A program made the translations under genes and the position numbers. A stretch of 64,000 nucleotides of DNA from JANWXD01 sp037446115. GTDB taxonomy: Bacteria > Acidobacteriota > Terriglobia > Bryobacterales > Bryobacteraceae. The DNA is taken from positions 62,001 through 126,000 of the forward strand of contig JBBIJF010000007.1 of NCBI GenBank assembly GCA_037446115.1. The letters are read 5' to 3'. Shown piece after piece: positions 50,936-59,094 of this stretch (within the stretch, counting starts at the first letter, position 1; each line of letters opens with the position of its first letter). The notes beneath the pieces were generated by a model, which saw only the letters and a program-made list of their open reading frames with translations, was not told where the DNA came from and searched no databases.

Positions 50936-51913
50936 TCAGGCCGGGCGGACTTCCACCTGCTTGTACACTTCCTGCGCCTGCCCGAGGGTGGCGAACTTCA
51001 GTCCCGGCAAGCGCGCCGAGGCGGTGCCGGCCGCCACACCCCATCGGAGTGCGTCCGCGAAGTCTTCCCGCTGCGTCATGGCCCAGACGAAGGCTGCGGC
51101 CAGAGCATCCCCGGCCCCGATCGGACATACGACATCGGTGGAGGGAGGAACGGCTTCCACAACCCGCTCCCCCTCCGCCCCGAGCGCCCCACGGCTGCCG
51201 AGGGACAGAATCACCGACTCCGCCCCCATGCGGCGGATCCGTTCGACCGCCTCCAGCAGATGCGAGCGCGCAAGAAGGGCCTTGTTGAGCAGCCGTTCCG
51301 CCTCCTGCTGGTTCGGTGTCACGACCGTGGGCCGCGCCTCCACTCCCGCCTGCAGCGCTTCGCCGTCGGTGTCGAGCAGCGTCCGTACACCCCGCGCCCG
51401 CGCGCCCTCGATCAGCTTGGCGTAAAACGATCCCGGCACACCGGGAGGAAGACTGCCGCACAGCATGAGCCAGCTCGACTCCGGAAGCCACCTTTCGACA
51501 CATTCCCGCAGCCGCTGCAACTCCCCCCGGCTCAGTCGCGGCCCGAACTCGTTGAGCTTGATCGTCAGTCCCGTCCGGTCGGTGATGGTGAGATTGGTGC
51601 GAATCCGGTTCCGGATGCGCACCACTTCCACCGGGAAGCCGCAACCGCCTAACAACTGCTCCAGGCGTGCGCCGGTCTTGCCTCCACAGGTGACGATGGC
51701 GCGCGTTTCGCCGCCGAAGGCGCGGATCACGCAGGACGCGTTGATGCCGCGGCCACCCGCCGATTCGCTGGTCGAAAGGATGTAGGAGCGGTCCTCAAAA
51801 ACCAGCCGGTCGGTCACCACATTGCGATCAATCGCGGGATTGACAGTGAGCGTGAGGATCAAATGTTCATTGTACGAGAACGCGTCTGTTAGGCTGAAAA
51901 GTTGCGTTCCCAT
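50936..51913 (-). CDS. PfkB-family sugar kinase, 1-phosphofructokinase-like
   Basis: A 325-residue ribokinase-fold kinase. LTLTVNPAIDRN is the typical N-terminus of the FruK/LacC/PfkB subgroup, GGRGINAS the substrate-binding Gly-rich loop, and CPIGAGDALAAAF the anion hole with catalytic Asp. It phosphorylates a sugar phosphate such as fructose 1-phosphate, fructose 6-phosphate or tagatose 6-phosphate. The 17 residues before LILTLTVNP may not be translated, because the annotated start overlaps the divergent EamA gene by 12 bp. Confidence 0.85.
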   Translation of the reverse strand: MGTQLFSLTDAFSYNEHLILTLTVNPAIDRNVVTDRLVFEDRSYILSTSESAGGRGINASCVIRAFGGETRAIVTCGGKTGARLEQLLGGCGFPVEVVRIRNRIRTNLTITDRTGLTIKLNEFGPRLSRGELQRLRECVERWLPESSWLMLCGSLPPGVPGSFYAKLIEGARARGVRTLLDTDGEALQAGVEARPTVVTPNQQEAERLLNKALLARSHLLEAVERIRRMGAESVILSLGSRGALGAEGERVVEAVPPSTDVVCPIGAGDALAAAFVWAMTQREDFADALRWGVAAGTASARLPGLKFATLGQAQEVYKQVEVRPA

Positions 51914-52855
51914 CCGTTGTTTGCCGCGTATGCGGCGCTGGTTGCGGTCTGTTTCTTCTGGGGAACGACGTACCTGGCCATTCGCATGGCGCTCGAGTCG
52001 TTCCCGCCCCTGCTGCTTGTGGCCGTGCGGTTCCTGCTGTCGGGGACGCTGATGCTGGCCGGCGCCGCGCTCATGCGGGCCCGATTACCCAAGGGCCGCG
52101 AGCTGCGGCAAACGGCGTGGAACGGCGTGCTGATTCTGGGCGTCGGTAACGGCTGCCTGACCTTCGCCGAACTTTGGATCCCGAGCGGTCTGGCGGCTCT
52201 GATTGTAACCACGTCGCCGTTCTGGATGGTGGGCCTGGACGCGCTCGTACCGCCTCGCGAGCCGCTGCGCGCACCGGTCGTGGCCGGCATCGCCGCCGGC
52301 GCCGCAGGCGCGTCGCTGCTGGCAGCCCCTGGCACTTCGGGGTGGGATCCGGATCTGCTCCGCGGCATTCTGGTGCTGCAAGCGGGCTGCTTCAGCTGGT
52401 CGCTCGGATCCATCCGCCAGCGCCGCATCCGCGGCGTGGCGCATCCGGTAGTGCAGGGCGCCGTCCAACAACTGGCGGCCGGGCTCGCCTTCGCCTTACC
52501 GGCGGCAGTCATTCCCGAGCCTCCCGTGCGCTGGACCGTGCAGGGAGCCGGCGCGGTGCTGTATTTGGCCGTGTTCGGTTCGATCGTGGGCTACAGCGCC
52601 TACATCTATGCGCTCGATCGTCTCCCCGTCTCGCTTGTTTCCATCTACACGTACGTCAACCCGGTCGTGGCGGTGGCGCTGGGTCATCTGTTCTACGGCG
52701 AACCCTTCGGCCTCCGGGAGGCAGCGGCGATGGGGGTGATCTTCGCAGGCGTGGCCGTCGTGAAACACTACAGCACTCCCCGGGCCGCAGGCGCAAAAGC
52801 GGATCTCAGTTCCGGCCGAGCAGCTTCGCTCCGAGAGCCCCGCCGGCCGTCATGA
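51902..52855 (+). CDS. EamA/DMT-family transporter
   Basis: A 317-residue protein with ten membrane helices in two EamA repeats. The start is TTG 51902 (RSHPLFAAYAALVAVCFFWGTTYLAIRM), with no in-frame ATG before the first helix. FFWGTTYLAIR and the second-repeat segment SIVGYSAYIYALDRLP are typical. DMT permeases export amino acids and other metabolites. The substrate is unknown. Its 3' end overlaps the convergent zinc-ribbon gene by 50 bp. Confidence 0.88.
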   Translation: MRSHPLFAAYAALVAVCFFWGTTYLAIRMALESFPPLLLVAVRFLLSGTLMLAGAALMRARLPKGRELRQTAWNGVLILGVGNGCLTFAELWIPSGLAALIVTTSPFWMVGLDALVPPREPLRAPVVAGIAAGAAGASLLAAPGTSGWDPDLLRGILVLQAGCFSWSLGSIRQRRIRGVAHPVVQGAVQQLAAGLAFALPAAVIPEPPVRWTVQGAGAVLYLAVFGSIVGYSAYIYALDRLPVSLVSIYTYVNPVVAVALGHLFYGEPFGLREAAAMGVIFAGVAVVKHYSTPRAAGAKADLSSGRAASLREPRRPS

Positions 52856-53432
52856 GACCGGTAAAGACCACAAAGATGGAAAGCAGCAGCCCCGCCAGGC
52901 GAACCGGGCTCTGGAACACTTCCAACACTTCCGCGATGTTTTGCTCGGGCATGCCCATGGCGCTGAGCTGCTCGCGGTAGAAATTGGCCATGCCGGTCTC
53001 CCGCGTCAGCACGGCTACGAGGGCGAAGTTGATCGTGAACAGGACCACGACGATGACGAAGCAAAACAGTCCGCTGATCCAGCCGATGCGCGCGCCGCCA
53101 CCGACGGTCAGCGAGCGGCCGCTGCGGCGGACGTACAGGTAGACCGAGAAGATTCCCGCCGCCGCGAGCAGCAGGGCGCGCATCAGAAAAGGAGCCGGCA
53201 ACAGGCCGAGGAGAAACGCCAGCAAGCCGGCGAGAAATCCGACGCGGACGGCGGTGGAGTCCCGGAACCCGATCTCTTGCGCCGTAACGGCCGCAGGCCT
53301 CGCGGGCTCAGAAACAGGCGCCGGCTCCTGCGATTCTTCCGGCAACGGCTCCTCGCGCACCGGCCGGCCGCATTTGTGGCAAAAGCGGGCGTCCGGAACG
53401 AGTGCCGCTCCGCACGTACAAAACTCCGGCAC
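52806..53432 (-). CDS. zinc-ribbon multi-spanning membrane protein
   Basis: A 208-residue protein from GTG 53432 (PEFCTCGAALVPDARFCHKCGRPV), an N-terminal CTCG/CHKCG zinc ribbon. An acidic Pro/Glu linker and four membrane helices between about residues 60 and 205 follow. A soluble loop (TRETGMANFYREQLSAMGM) sits between helices 3 and 4. An in-phase ATG 36 nt further upstream is possible but adds a non-typical leader. Function unknown; the design is common in Acidobacteria. Confidence 0.75.
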   Translation of the reverse strand: MPEFCTCGAALVPDARFCHKCGRPVREEPLPEESQEPAPVSEPARPAAVTAQEIGFRDSTAVRVGFLAGLLAFLLGLLPAPFLMRALLLAAAGIFSVYLYVRRSGRSLTVGGGARIGWISGLFCFVIVVVLFTINFALVAVLTRETGMANFYREQLSAMGMPEQNIAEVLEVFQSPVRLAGLLLSIFVVFTGLMTAGGALGAKLLGRN

Positions 53433-53576
53433 ACGATCAGTTTGCCGCAGCCGCTCCGGACAGCGCAACAGAGCCCCGGGAGCAAACCCGCCCTCGCGCG
53501 GGCGGAGGTCATTCGCTGCCGGCTACGGGCCCGCCGGCTGCTACACAGAGACTGACGTTCCGAGGCCGGCGCACCG

Positions 53577-53606
53577 TTGACCGGAACTTGCTGATTATGT
53601 TACGTT
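53577..53606 (+). promoter_or_regulatory. candidate promoter of the ATP synthase cluster
   Basis: TTGACC (53577-53582), 18-bp spacer, TACGTT (53601-53606). Predicted start near 53613, about 54 nt before ATG 53667. Otherwise the 234 bp between the zinc-ribbon and atpF genes shows no coding signal. Confidence 0.45.
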
Positions 53607-53666
53607 ACAGGCTTTGAGCCTCAGTCTCGAGCGCCGCAGGATGCGGCTGTTCCCGTCCCGACATCC

Positions 53667-54116
53667 ATGGAAACGATAGCCAGCGCACTGGGCGAACTGC
53701 TGCTGAAAGCTGTGCCCACCTTCCTTCTGGTGGTGCTGGTGCACTTCTATCTGAAGTTCATCTTCTACCGGCCGCTCGAGCGCGTCCTGCGACGGCGTCA
53801 CGAAGCCACCGAGGGCGCGCGCAGGCTCGCCGAGGAGAGCCTCCGCAAAGCCGCCGCCAAGGCCGCCGAATACGAGGAAGCTCTCCGCGCCGCACGGGCG
53901 GAAATCTACCACGAGCAGGAGGAAGCGCGCCGGCGCTGGCGTGCCGAGCAAGCCGAGGCCATCGCCCGGGCCCGCGCGGAGTCGGAGCAACGGATCCGCC
54001 AGGCCAGAAGCCAAATCGCGGCCGAAACGGAAGCAGCGAAGCTTGCGCTTGCGGCCGAAGGCGACCGCCTGGCCGCGGAAATCGCTCAGGCCATCCTGCG
54101 AAGGAGTTCGCCTTGA
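53667..54116 (+). CDS. atpF: ATP synthase F0 subunit b
   Basis: A 149-residue protein: one N-terminal membrane helix (about residues 15-33, VPTFLLVVLVHFYLKFIFY), then a long uninterrupted Ala/Glu/Arg-rich helix forming the peripheral stalk. A second b-type gene follows at once. The pair probably forms a heterodimeric stalk as in photosynthetic bacteria. Subunits a and c are not encoded here. Confidence 0.88.
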   Translation: METIASALGELLLKAVPTFLLVVLVHFYLKFIFYRPLERVLRRRHEATEGARRLAEESLRKAAAKAAEYEEALRAARAEIYHEQEEARRRWRAEQAEAIARARAESEQRIRQARSQIAAETEAAKLALAAEGDRLAAEIAQAILRRSSP

Positions 54117-54691
54117 AGCGCACTGTCGCACCCCTGACACTCCTGGTTCCTCTCGGGCAGGCGGTTGCGGCCGCCGGGGCAGGCGCCCACGATCACACTC
54201 TGCTGTGGAAATGGGTGAACTTCGTCATCCTGGCCGCCATCCTTGGCTACATGATTTCCAAACGGGCGGGGGCATTCTTTGGCGGCCGCACGCAAGAAAT
54301 TCAGCAGGGGATCCGCGAGGCATCCCGACTGCGGCAGGAAGCGGAAGCACGCGCCGAGGAGATCGCCCGCCGGCTCGCCGGGCTTCCGGCGGAAATCGAA
54401 CAGCTTCGCCGGGCCGCGCAGGAGGAACTTGCCGCCGAGGGCGAGCGGCTACGCCGGGAGACGGAAGCGGCGCTTGCCAAGATCCGCGAGCAGGGCGAAC
54501 AGGAGATCGCCTCCATCGCCAGCGCCGCGCGCCAGGAACTGAAGGCGTACTCCGCAGAGCTCGCCGTCAAGCTTGCGGAAGAAAAACTGCGGGCTTGGCT
54601 CACCCCGGAGCGGGACGCGGAACTGGTGGGCGCGTTCCTCCACGATCTCGAAAAGCGGGGGCTGCGCGTTCCCGTCGGGGAGGTGCGCTGA
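54113..54691 (+). CDS. ATP synthase F0 subunit b' (second b-type)
   Basis: A 192-residue protein from TTG 54113, which overlaps the preceding stop (TTGA). An N-terminal hydrophobic stretch (residues 6-22) is followed by the membrane helix WVNFVILAAILGYMISKR and a coiled-coil stalk. The C-terminal part (VKLAEEKLRAWLTPERDAEL) matches the delta-binding end of b subunits. Having two hydrophobic segments is unusual and suggests the first is a cleaved signal. Confidence 0.87.
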   Translation: MKRTVAPLTLLVPLGQAVAAAGAGAHDHTLLWKWVNFVILAAILGYMISKRAGAFFGGRTQEIQQGIREASRLRQEAEARAEEIARRLAGLPAEIEQLRRAAQEELAAEGERLRRETEAALAKIREQGEQEIASIASAARQELKAYSAELAVKLAEEKLRAWLTPERDAELVGAFLHDLEKRGLRVPVGEVR

Positions 54692-54697
54692 GCAGCC

Positions 54698-55243
54698 ATG
54701 GCGCGCGCGATAGCTTCCCGTTACGCCCGGGCGCTGGCTGATCTGGTCTTCGATCCGTCCAAGGGACTGGACCCGCAGACCGCTGCCAGTCAACTGGACC
54801 TCTTCCAGGAGGTCCTCGGCGCCTCGCCCGAGTTGCGCATCGCCCTGCTTTCCCCCGCCGTGGCGCCTGCGCGCAAGCGTGCCGTCGTCGCCCGGCTGGC
54901 TGAGCAACTGGGGATGGCACGCCTGATTCGCAACTTTCTCTATGTCCTGATTGACCACCGGCGGACGCCGCTGCTCGGGGAGATCCGCGACGCGTTCCAG
55001 GCCGTCGTGGACGAGCGTCAGGGCATCCGCCGCGCGGATGTCATTTCGGCACGCGAGCTCGGCGACTCCGAGCGGAGGCTGGTCGGCGACCAGCTCAGCC
55101 GGCTGACCGGCAGGCGTGTCCTGTGCCGTTTCGCGCTCGACGCCGGCCTCATCGGCGGCCTTACGGCGCGTATCGGTTCGACAATCTACGACGGTTCGGT
55201 GCGGGGTCAACTGGAGGTCCTGCGCCGCCGTTTAGCGGAGTAG
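54698..55243 (+). CDS. atpH: ATP synthase F1 subunit delta
   Basis: A 181-residue protein of normal OSCP/delta length. ASRYARALADLV is the conserved N-terminal helix of the family, and GGLTARIGSTIYDGSVRGQLEVLRRRL the conserved C-terminal block. It connects the peripheral stalk to the alpha3beta3 head. It is 6 bp after b' and 3 bp before atpA. Confidence 0.95.
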   Translation: MARAIASRYARALADLVFDPSKGLDPQTAASQLDLFQEVLGASPELRIALLSPAVAPARKRAVVARLAEQLGMARLIRNFLYVLIDHRRTPLLGEIRDAFQAVVDERQGIRRADVISARELGDSERRLVGDQLSRLTGRRVLCRFALDAGLIGGLTARIGSTIYDGSVRGQLEVLRRRLAE

Positions 55244-55246
55244 CGT

Positions 55247-56779
55247 ATGGCCCTCATTCGAGCGGACGAAATCGCCCGCGTGCTGCGGGAGGAAATCGAA
55301 AACTACGAAAAAGCCGTCAACATCGCCGAGGTCGGCTACGTGATCTCGGTGGGCGACGGCATTGCCCGCATCCACGGGCTGGATCTGGTCATGGCCGGCG
55401 AACTGATCGAGTTCCCTCACGGCGTCTCCGGCATCGCCCTGAATCTGGAAGAAGATCAGGTCGGCGCCGTGCTGCTGGGCGAGTACCAGGAGATCAAGGA
55501 GGGTGACGAGGTGCGCCGGACGGGGCGCATCATGTCGGTGCCGGTCGGCGAGGCGCTCATCGGCCGCGTGGTCAACGCCCTGGGACAGCCGATTGACGGT
55601 CGCGAACCCATCAGCACCCCCCACTTCAATCCGCTGGAACGGCTCGCCCCGGGAGTCGTAGACCGCCAGCCCGTCAAGGAGCCTCTGCAAACCGGCATCA
55701 AAGCCATTGACGCCATGATTCCCATCGGGCGCGGCCAGCGCGAGCTGATCATCGGGGACCGCCAGACCGGCAAGACCGCCCTCATCCTCGACACCATCCT
55801 CAACCAGAAGGGCGGCGACATGGTGTGCATCTACGTCGCGATCGGCCAGAAACGCTCGACCGTCGCTCAGGTGGTGAAAACGCTCGAGGACTACGGGGCC
55901 ATGGACTACACCATCGTGGTAGCCGCTACCGCCTCCGATCCGGCCCCCATGCAGTACATCGCTCCCTATGCCGGCTGTGCCATGGGCGAGTACTTCCGGG
56001 ATTCGGGCCGCCACGCGGTCTGCTTCTACGACGATCTGTCCAAGCACGCGGCCGCCTACCGGGAAATCTCCCTGCTGCTTCGCCGCCCGCCCGGCCGCGA
56101 GGCCTACCCCGGCGACGTGTTCTATCTGCACAGCCGCCTGCTCGAGCGCGCCGCCAAACTCTCCGACGAACTGGGCGGCGGCTCGCTCACCGCCATCCCC
56201 GTGATCGAGACGCAGGCCGGCGACGTATCCGCCTACATCCCGACGAACGTCATCTCCATCACCGACGGCCAGATCTACCTGGAAGCGGACCTGTTCAACG
56301 CCAACATCCGGCCCGCGATCAACGTGGGCCTCTCGGTCAGCCGTGTCGGCGGCAACGCCCAGATCCGTGCGATGCGCCAGGTGGCCGGCACCCTGCGGCT
56401 CGAACTGGCCCAGTACCGCGAACTGGCCGCCTTTGCGCAGTTCGGCTCCGATCTCGACAAAGCGTCTCAGGCCCAGCTCAACCGCGGTCGGCGCTTGACC
56501 GAAATCCTGAAGCAGGGCCAGTTCCAGCCGCTGCCCGTCGAAAAGCAGGTGCTGGTCATCTTTGCCGGAACCAACGCCTATTTGGACGACCTCCCGGTGG
56601 AACTCTGCCGCACGTTCGAAGAGGAGCTCTACCGTTTTGCCGACAACGCCCATCCGGGCGTGCTGCGAGAAATCCGGGAGAAAAAGGCGCTCGACGACAA
56701 CTTACGCGCGCGGATGCACGCGCTGCTGAAAGAGTTCAAGGAACGCTTTGTGGCCGAGCACCTCTCCAAGGCCGCCTGA
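55247..56779 (+). CDS. atpA: ATP synthase F1 subunit alpha
   Basis: A 510-residue protein. Walker A is GDRQTGKT (about residues 168-175). SVSRVGGNAQIRAMRQVAG supplies the conserved SVSRVGG and the alpha Arg finger region. All three alpha domains are complete. It forms the non-catalytic half of the F1 head. The catalytic beta subunit gene (atpD) is not downstream, which is unusual relative to the common atpAGDC order. Confidence 0.98.
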   Translation: MALIRADEIARVLREEIENYEKAVNIAEVGYVISVGDGIARIHGLDLVMAGELIEFPHGVSGIALNLEEDQVGAVLLGEYQEIKEGDEVRRTGRIMSVPVGEALIGRVVNALGQPIDGREPISTPHFNPLERLAPGVVDRQPVKEPLQTGIKAIDAMIPIGRGQRELIIGDRQTGKTALILDTILNQKGGDMVCIYVAIGQKRSTVAQVVKTLEDYGAMDYTIVVAATASDPAPMQYIAPYAGCAMGEYFRDSGRHAVCFYDDLSKHAAAYREISLLLRRPPGREAYPGDVFYLHSRLLERAAKLSDELGGGSLTAIPVIETQAGDVSAYIPTNVISITDGQIYLEADLFNANIRPAINVGLSVSRVGGNAQIRAMRQVAGTLRLELAQYRELAAFAQFGSDLDKASQAQLNRGRRLTEILKQGQFQPLPVEKQVLVIFAGTNAYLDDLPVELCRTFEEELYRFADNAHPGVLREIREKKALDDNLRARMHALLKEFKERFVAEHLSKAA

Positions 56780-56782
56780 GCC

Positions 56783-57640
56783 ATGCCGAGCCTGATAGAT
56801 ATTCGCCGGCGCATCCGCTCGGTCAAGAGCACGCAGCAGATCACCAAGGCCATGAAGATGGTGGCTGCGGCGAAGCTCCGCCGGGCGCAGGACCGTGTCA
56901 TCGCGGCGCGGCCCTATGCCGCCATGCTGCGGCGCGTGCTGGCGGATGTGGCGGCCGCCGCGCGCACCAACGAGCGGCTTACCCATCCTCTGCTCGCCCG
57001 CCGGCCGGAGGAGCGGATCCAGCTGGTCTTCCTTACAGCCGACCGCGGTCTTGCAGGCGCCTTTAACGCGAATCTCATCAAGGGCGCCCAGCAGTTTCTG
57101 GCCGAGCACGCCGGCCGCCCCGTCCAGATGGAGATCGTAGGCCGCAAGGGACGGGATTTCTTCCGCAAGCGCGGTGCAACCATTTCCGGCGAGTACCTCG
57201 GCATCAGCGAGAATGCCGCTTACGCCGACGCACAGGCGATCGCGGCCGCCGTGAGCGCCCGTTTCGCGGCCGAGGAAACGGACGCTGTCTACCTGCTTTA
57301 CAACGAGTTCAAGAGCGTTCTTTCCCAGCGGCTGATCCTGGAGAGAATCCTCCCGGTCGAGCTGCCGGAAGAGCTGCCGAATGTCGACTACCTCTATGAG
57401 CAGCCGCCCGAGGAGCTTTTGCCCGGGTTGCTGTCCCGCTACGTCGAGATTCAGATCTATCACGCGCTACTGGAGTCCGCGGCCGCCCAGCACGCCGCCC
57501 GCATGACGGCCATGGACGCCGCCACCTCGAACGCCGCCGAAATGATTGACAAACTCACGCTGTATATGAACCGCGTCCGCCAGGCGAGCATCACCAAGGA
57601 AATCATCGAGGTCGTCAGCGGCGCGGCGGCCATCGAGTGA
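56783..57640 (+). CDS. atpG: ATP synthase F1 subunit gamma
   Basis: A 285-residue central-stalk subunit. The N-terminal helix has RIRSVKSTQQITKAMKMVA and the C-terminal helix MTAMDAATSNAAEMIDKLT plus NRVRQASITKEI, both highly characteristic. TADRGLAGAFNANL is the typical Rossmann-like strand. The cluster ends here; beta, epsilon, a and c must be elsewhere. A weak CTGCC/GGCAG hairpin lies just after the stop. Confidence 0.97.
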   Translation: MPSLIDIRRRIRSVKSTQQITKAMKMVAAAKLRRAQDRVIAARPYAAMLRRVLADVAAAARTNERLTHPLLARRPEERIQLVFLTADRGLAGAFNANLIKGAQQFLAEHAGRPVQMEIVGRKGRDFFRKRGATISGEYLGISENAAYADAQAIAAAVSARFAAEETDAVYLLYNEFKSVLSQRLILERILPVELPEELPNVDYLYEQPPEELLPGLLSRYVEIQIYHALLESAAAQHAARMTAMDAATSNAAEMIDKLTLYMNRVRQASITKEIIEVVSGAAAIE

Positions 57641-58072
57641 AGGCTGCCGCGGGCAGACCTCGCTTCGGAGCGCCGACCCGTCCCCGTAACGCAGGCCAAA
57701 CATACCTGAGGAGTCTTGCGCACCGACGGCGTGTATTCTCAACCACCACCGGCGGGTCTTGCCGGCCGAGCAACCACGGGCAATCCGCGACCCCGGTTGG
57801 CCATATTGCACCTCGCCCGAGCGGCACGTTGTCTTGTACAACACCGGCGGAGGAAAACACCACATAGCTCTGCCAAACAACCGCTGTAAGTCTGGATAAT
57901 TCAGGAAGCGCTGTTGGATTGCGCGACACTTTCCGTTCGAAGTTACAACGCCGCTTAGATCGAACCCGAGCGACGCCGGGTCAGGCGAACAACACTCGCC
58001 GTCGCGGCGCCCCTGAACTCAGCTACGTCCGCGTTTGGGCGGTGAAATGCAAGCGCAGCCGCGGAGGGCCGC
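57641..58072. other. 432-bp non-coding stretch between atpG and the hydrogenase
   Basis: No convincing gene on either strand: the reading frames here have no family resemblance and no ribosome sites. It holds a weak hairpin at 57644-57656 and an inverted repeat GTTGT-N5-ACAAC at 57828-57842. AT-richer patches (GATAAT near 57895; TTACAA near 57945) could be promoter elements for the hydrogenase. No tRNA or known riboswitch was recognised by eye. Confidence 0.5.
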
Positions 58073-59092
58073 ATGCAGAGTTCACCAGCCTGTGATGTTC
58101 CCGTCTCGGCGCCTACCCGTGCGGAGCCCGGCACAGCCGAACGGCGCACCGCCGCCTTCAGCCGGCGCGACTTTTTCCGCTGGGCTGCCGCGGCCACCGC
58201 ACTCACCGAGTTCAACGAATCTTTTCTGCCCAAATTGAGCGCCGCGCTCCAGGAAGCGGTCAAAGAGTATCCACTGGTCTGGATGCAGACCGCTGCCTGT
58301 AGCGGCTGCTCGGTCTCCGTGATCAACACGATCCACCCCAGTATCAAAAACCTGATCCTGGATCAGGTGTTGCCGGGTCACCAACTGTCCCTGAACTACC
58401 ACTCAACCTTGATGGCGGCCACAGGCCGGATGTCCACGGAGGCGGCAGTGGAAACGGCACGCAAGTTCCGGGGTAAGTATCTGTACCTGGTGGAAGGCGC
58501 CATCCCTACCGCCGACGGGGGTGTCTACGGCACGCTCGGCGAGGAGGACGGCCGGCCCGTCACAATGCTCGAGTGGGTGCGGCGGCTCGCGCCGGACGCT
58601 ATGGCCGTCCTCGCCATCGGCACCTGCGCGGCCTACGGTGGGATCGCCGCAGCCAAACCCAACCCGACCGGCGCCAAGGGAATCGGCGATACGCTGCGGA
58701 TGCTCGGGATCTCCACACCCGTCATCAACATCCCGGGGTGTCCCTGCCACCCGGATTGGTTTATCGGTACGGTGGCGCGGGTCCTGCTCTACGGACTGCC
58801 AAAGCCGGGCGAGCTCGACGAGCACTGCCGGCTGAAGATCTACTTCGGCAAGACGATCCATAACCGCTGCATCAACCGCGACTACATGGAGGACGGCATC
58901 TTTGTGAGTAACTTCGGCGAGGTCGGCTGCCTGCTCAGCGTTGGCTGCAAGGGACCCTTCACCTACGCCGACTGTCCCCTGCGCCAGTGGAATAGCGGCG
59001 TCAATTGGTGCATCAACGCCAACGCGCCGTGCGTGGGTTGCACCGAGCCGGGTTTTCCGGACGAGCATTCGCCGCTGTATCAAAGGAGGTAA
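58073..59092 (+). CDS. [NiFe] hydrogenase small subunit, Tat-exported (group 1-like)
   Basis: A 339-residue protein with GGAGGG 5 nt before ATG 58073. Tat motif SRRDFFRWAA lies at residues 30-39. Proximal [4Fe-4S] ligands are in CSGCSVSVINT (C76, C79), GTCAAYGG and GCPCHP. Medial/distal cluster motifs HNRCINRDYMEDG, VGCLLSVGCKGP and CVGCTEPGFPD are all present. The C-terminus ends shortly after the last cluster motif and lacks the membrane helix that anchors HyaA/HybO-type subunits. It passes electrons from the NiFe site outward. The acceptor is not encoded next to it. Confidence 0.96.
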   Translation: MQSSPACDVPVSAPTRAEPGTAERRTAAFSRRDFFRWAAAATALTEFNESFLPKLSAALQEAVKEYPLVWMQTAACSGCSVSVINTIHPSIKNLILDQVLPGHQLSLNYHSTLMAATGRMSTEAAVETARKFRGKYLYLVEGAIPTADGGVYGTLGEEDGRPVTMLEWVRRLAPDAMAVLAIGTCAAYGGIAAAKPNPTGAKGIGDTLRMLGISTPVINIPGCPCHPDWFIGTVARVLLYGLPKPGELDEHCRLKIYFGKTIHNRCINRDYMEDGIFVSNFGEVGCLLSVGCKGPFTYADCPLRQWNSGVNWCINANAPCVGCTEPGFPDEHSPLYQRR

Positions 59093-59094
59093 CC

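Noticed and set aside
57467..57880. A 137-codon minus-strand frame across the atpG end and the intergenic gap
   Set aside because: Overlaps conserved atpG, has no ribosome site, and its product is compositionally random.
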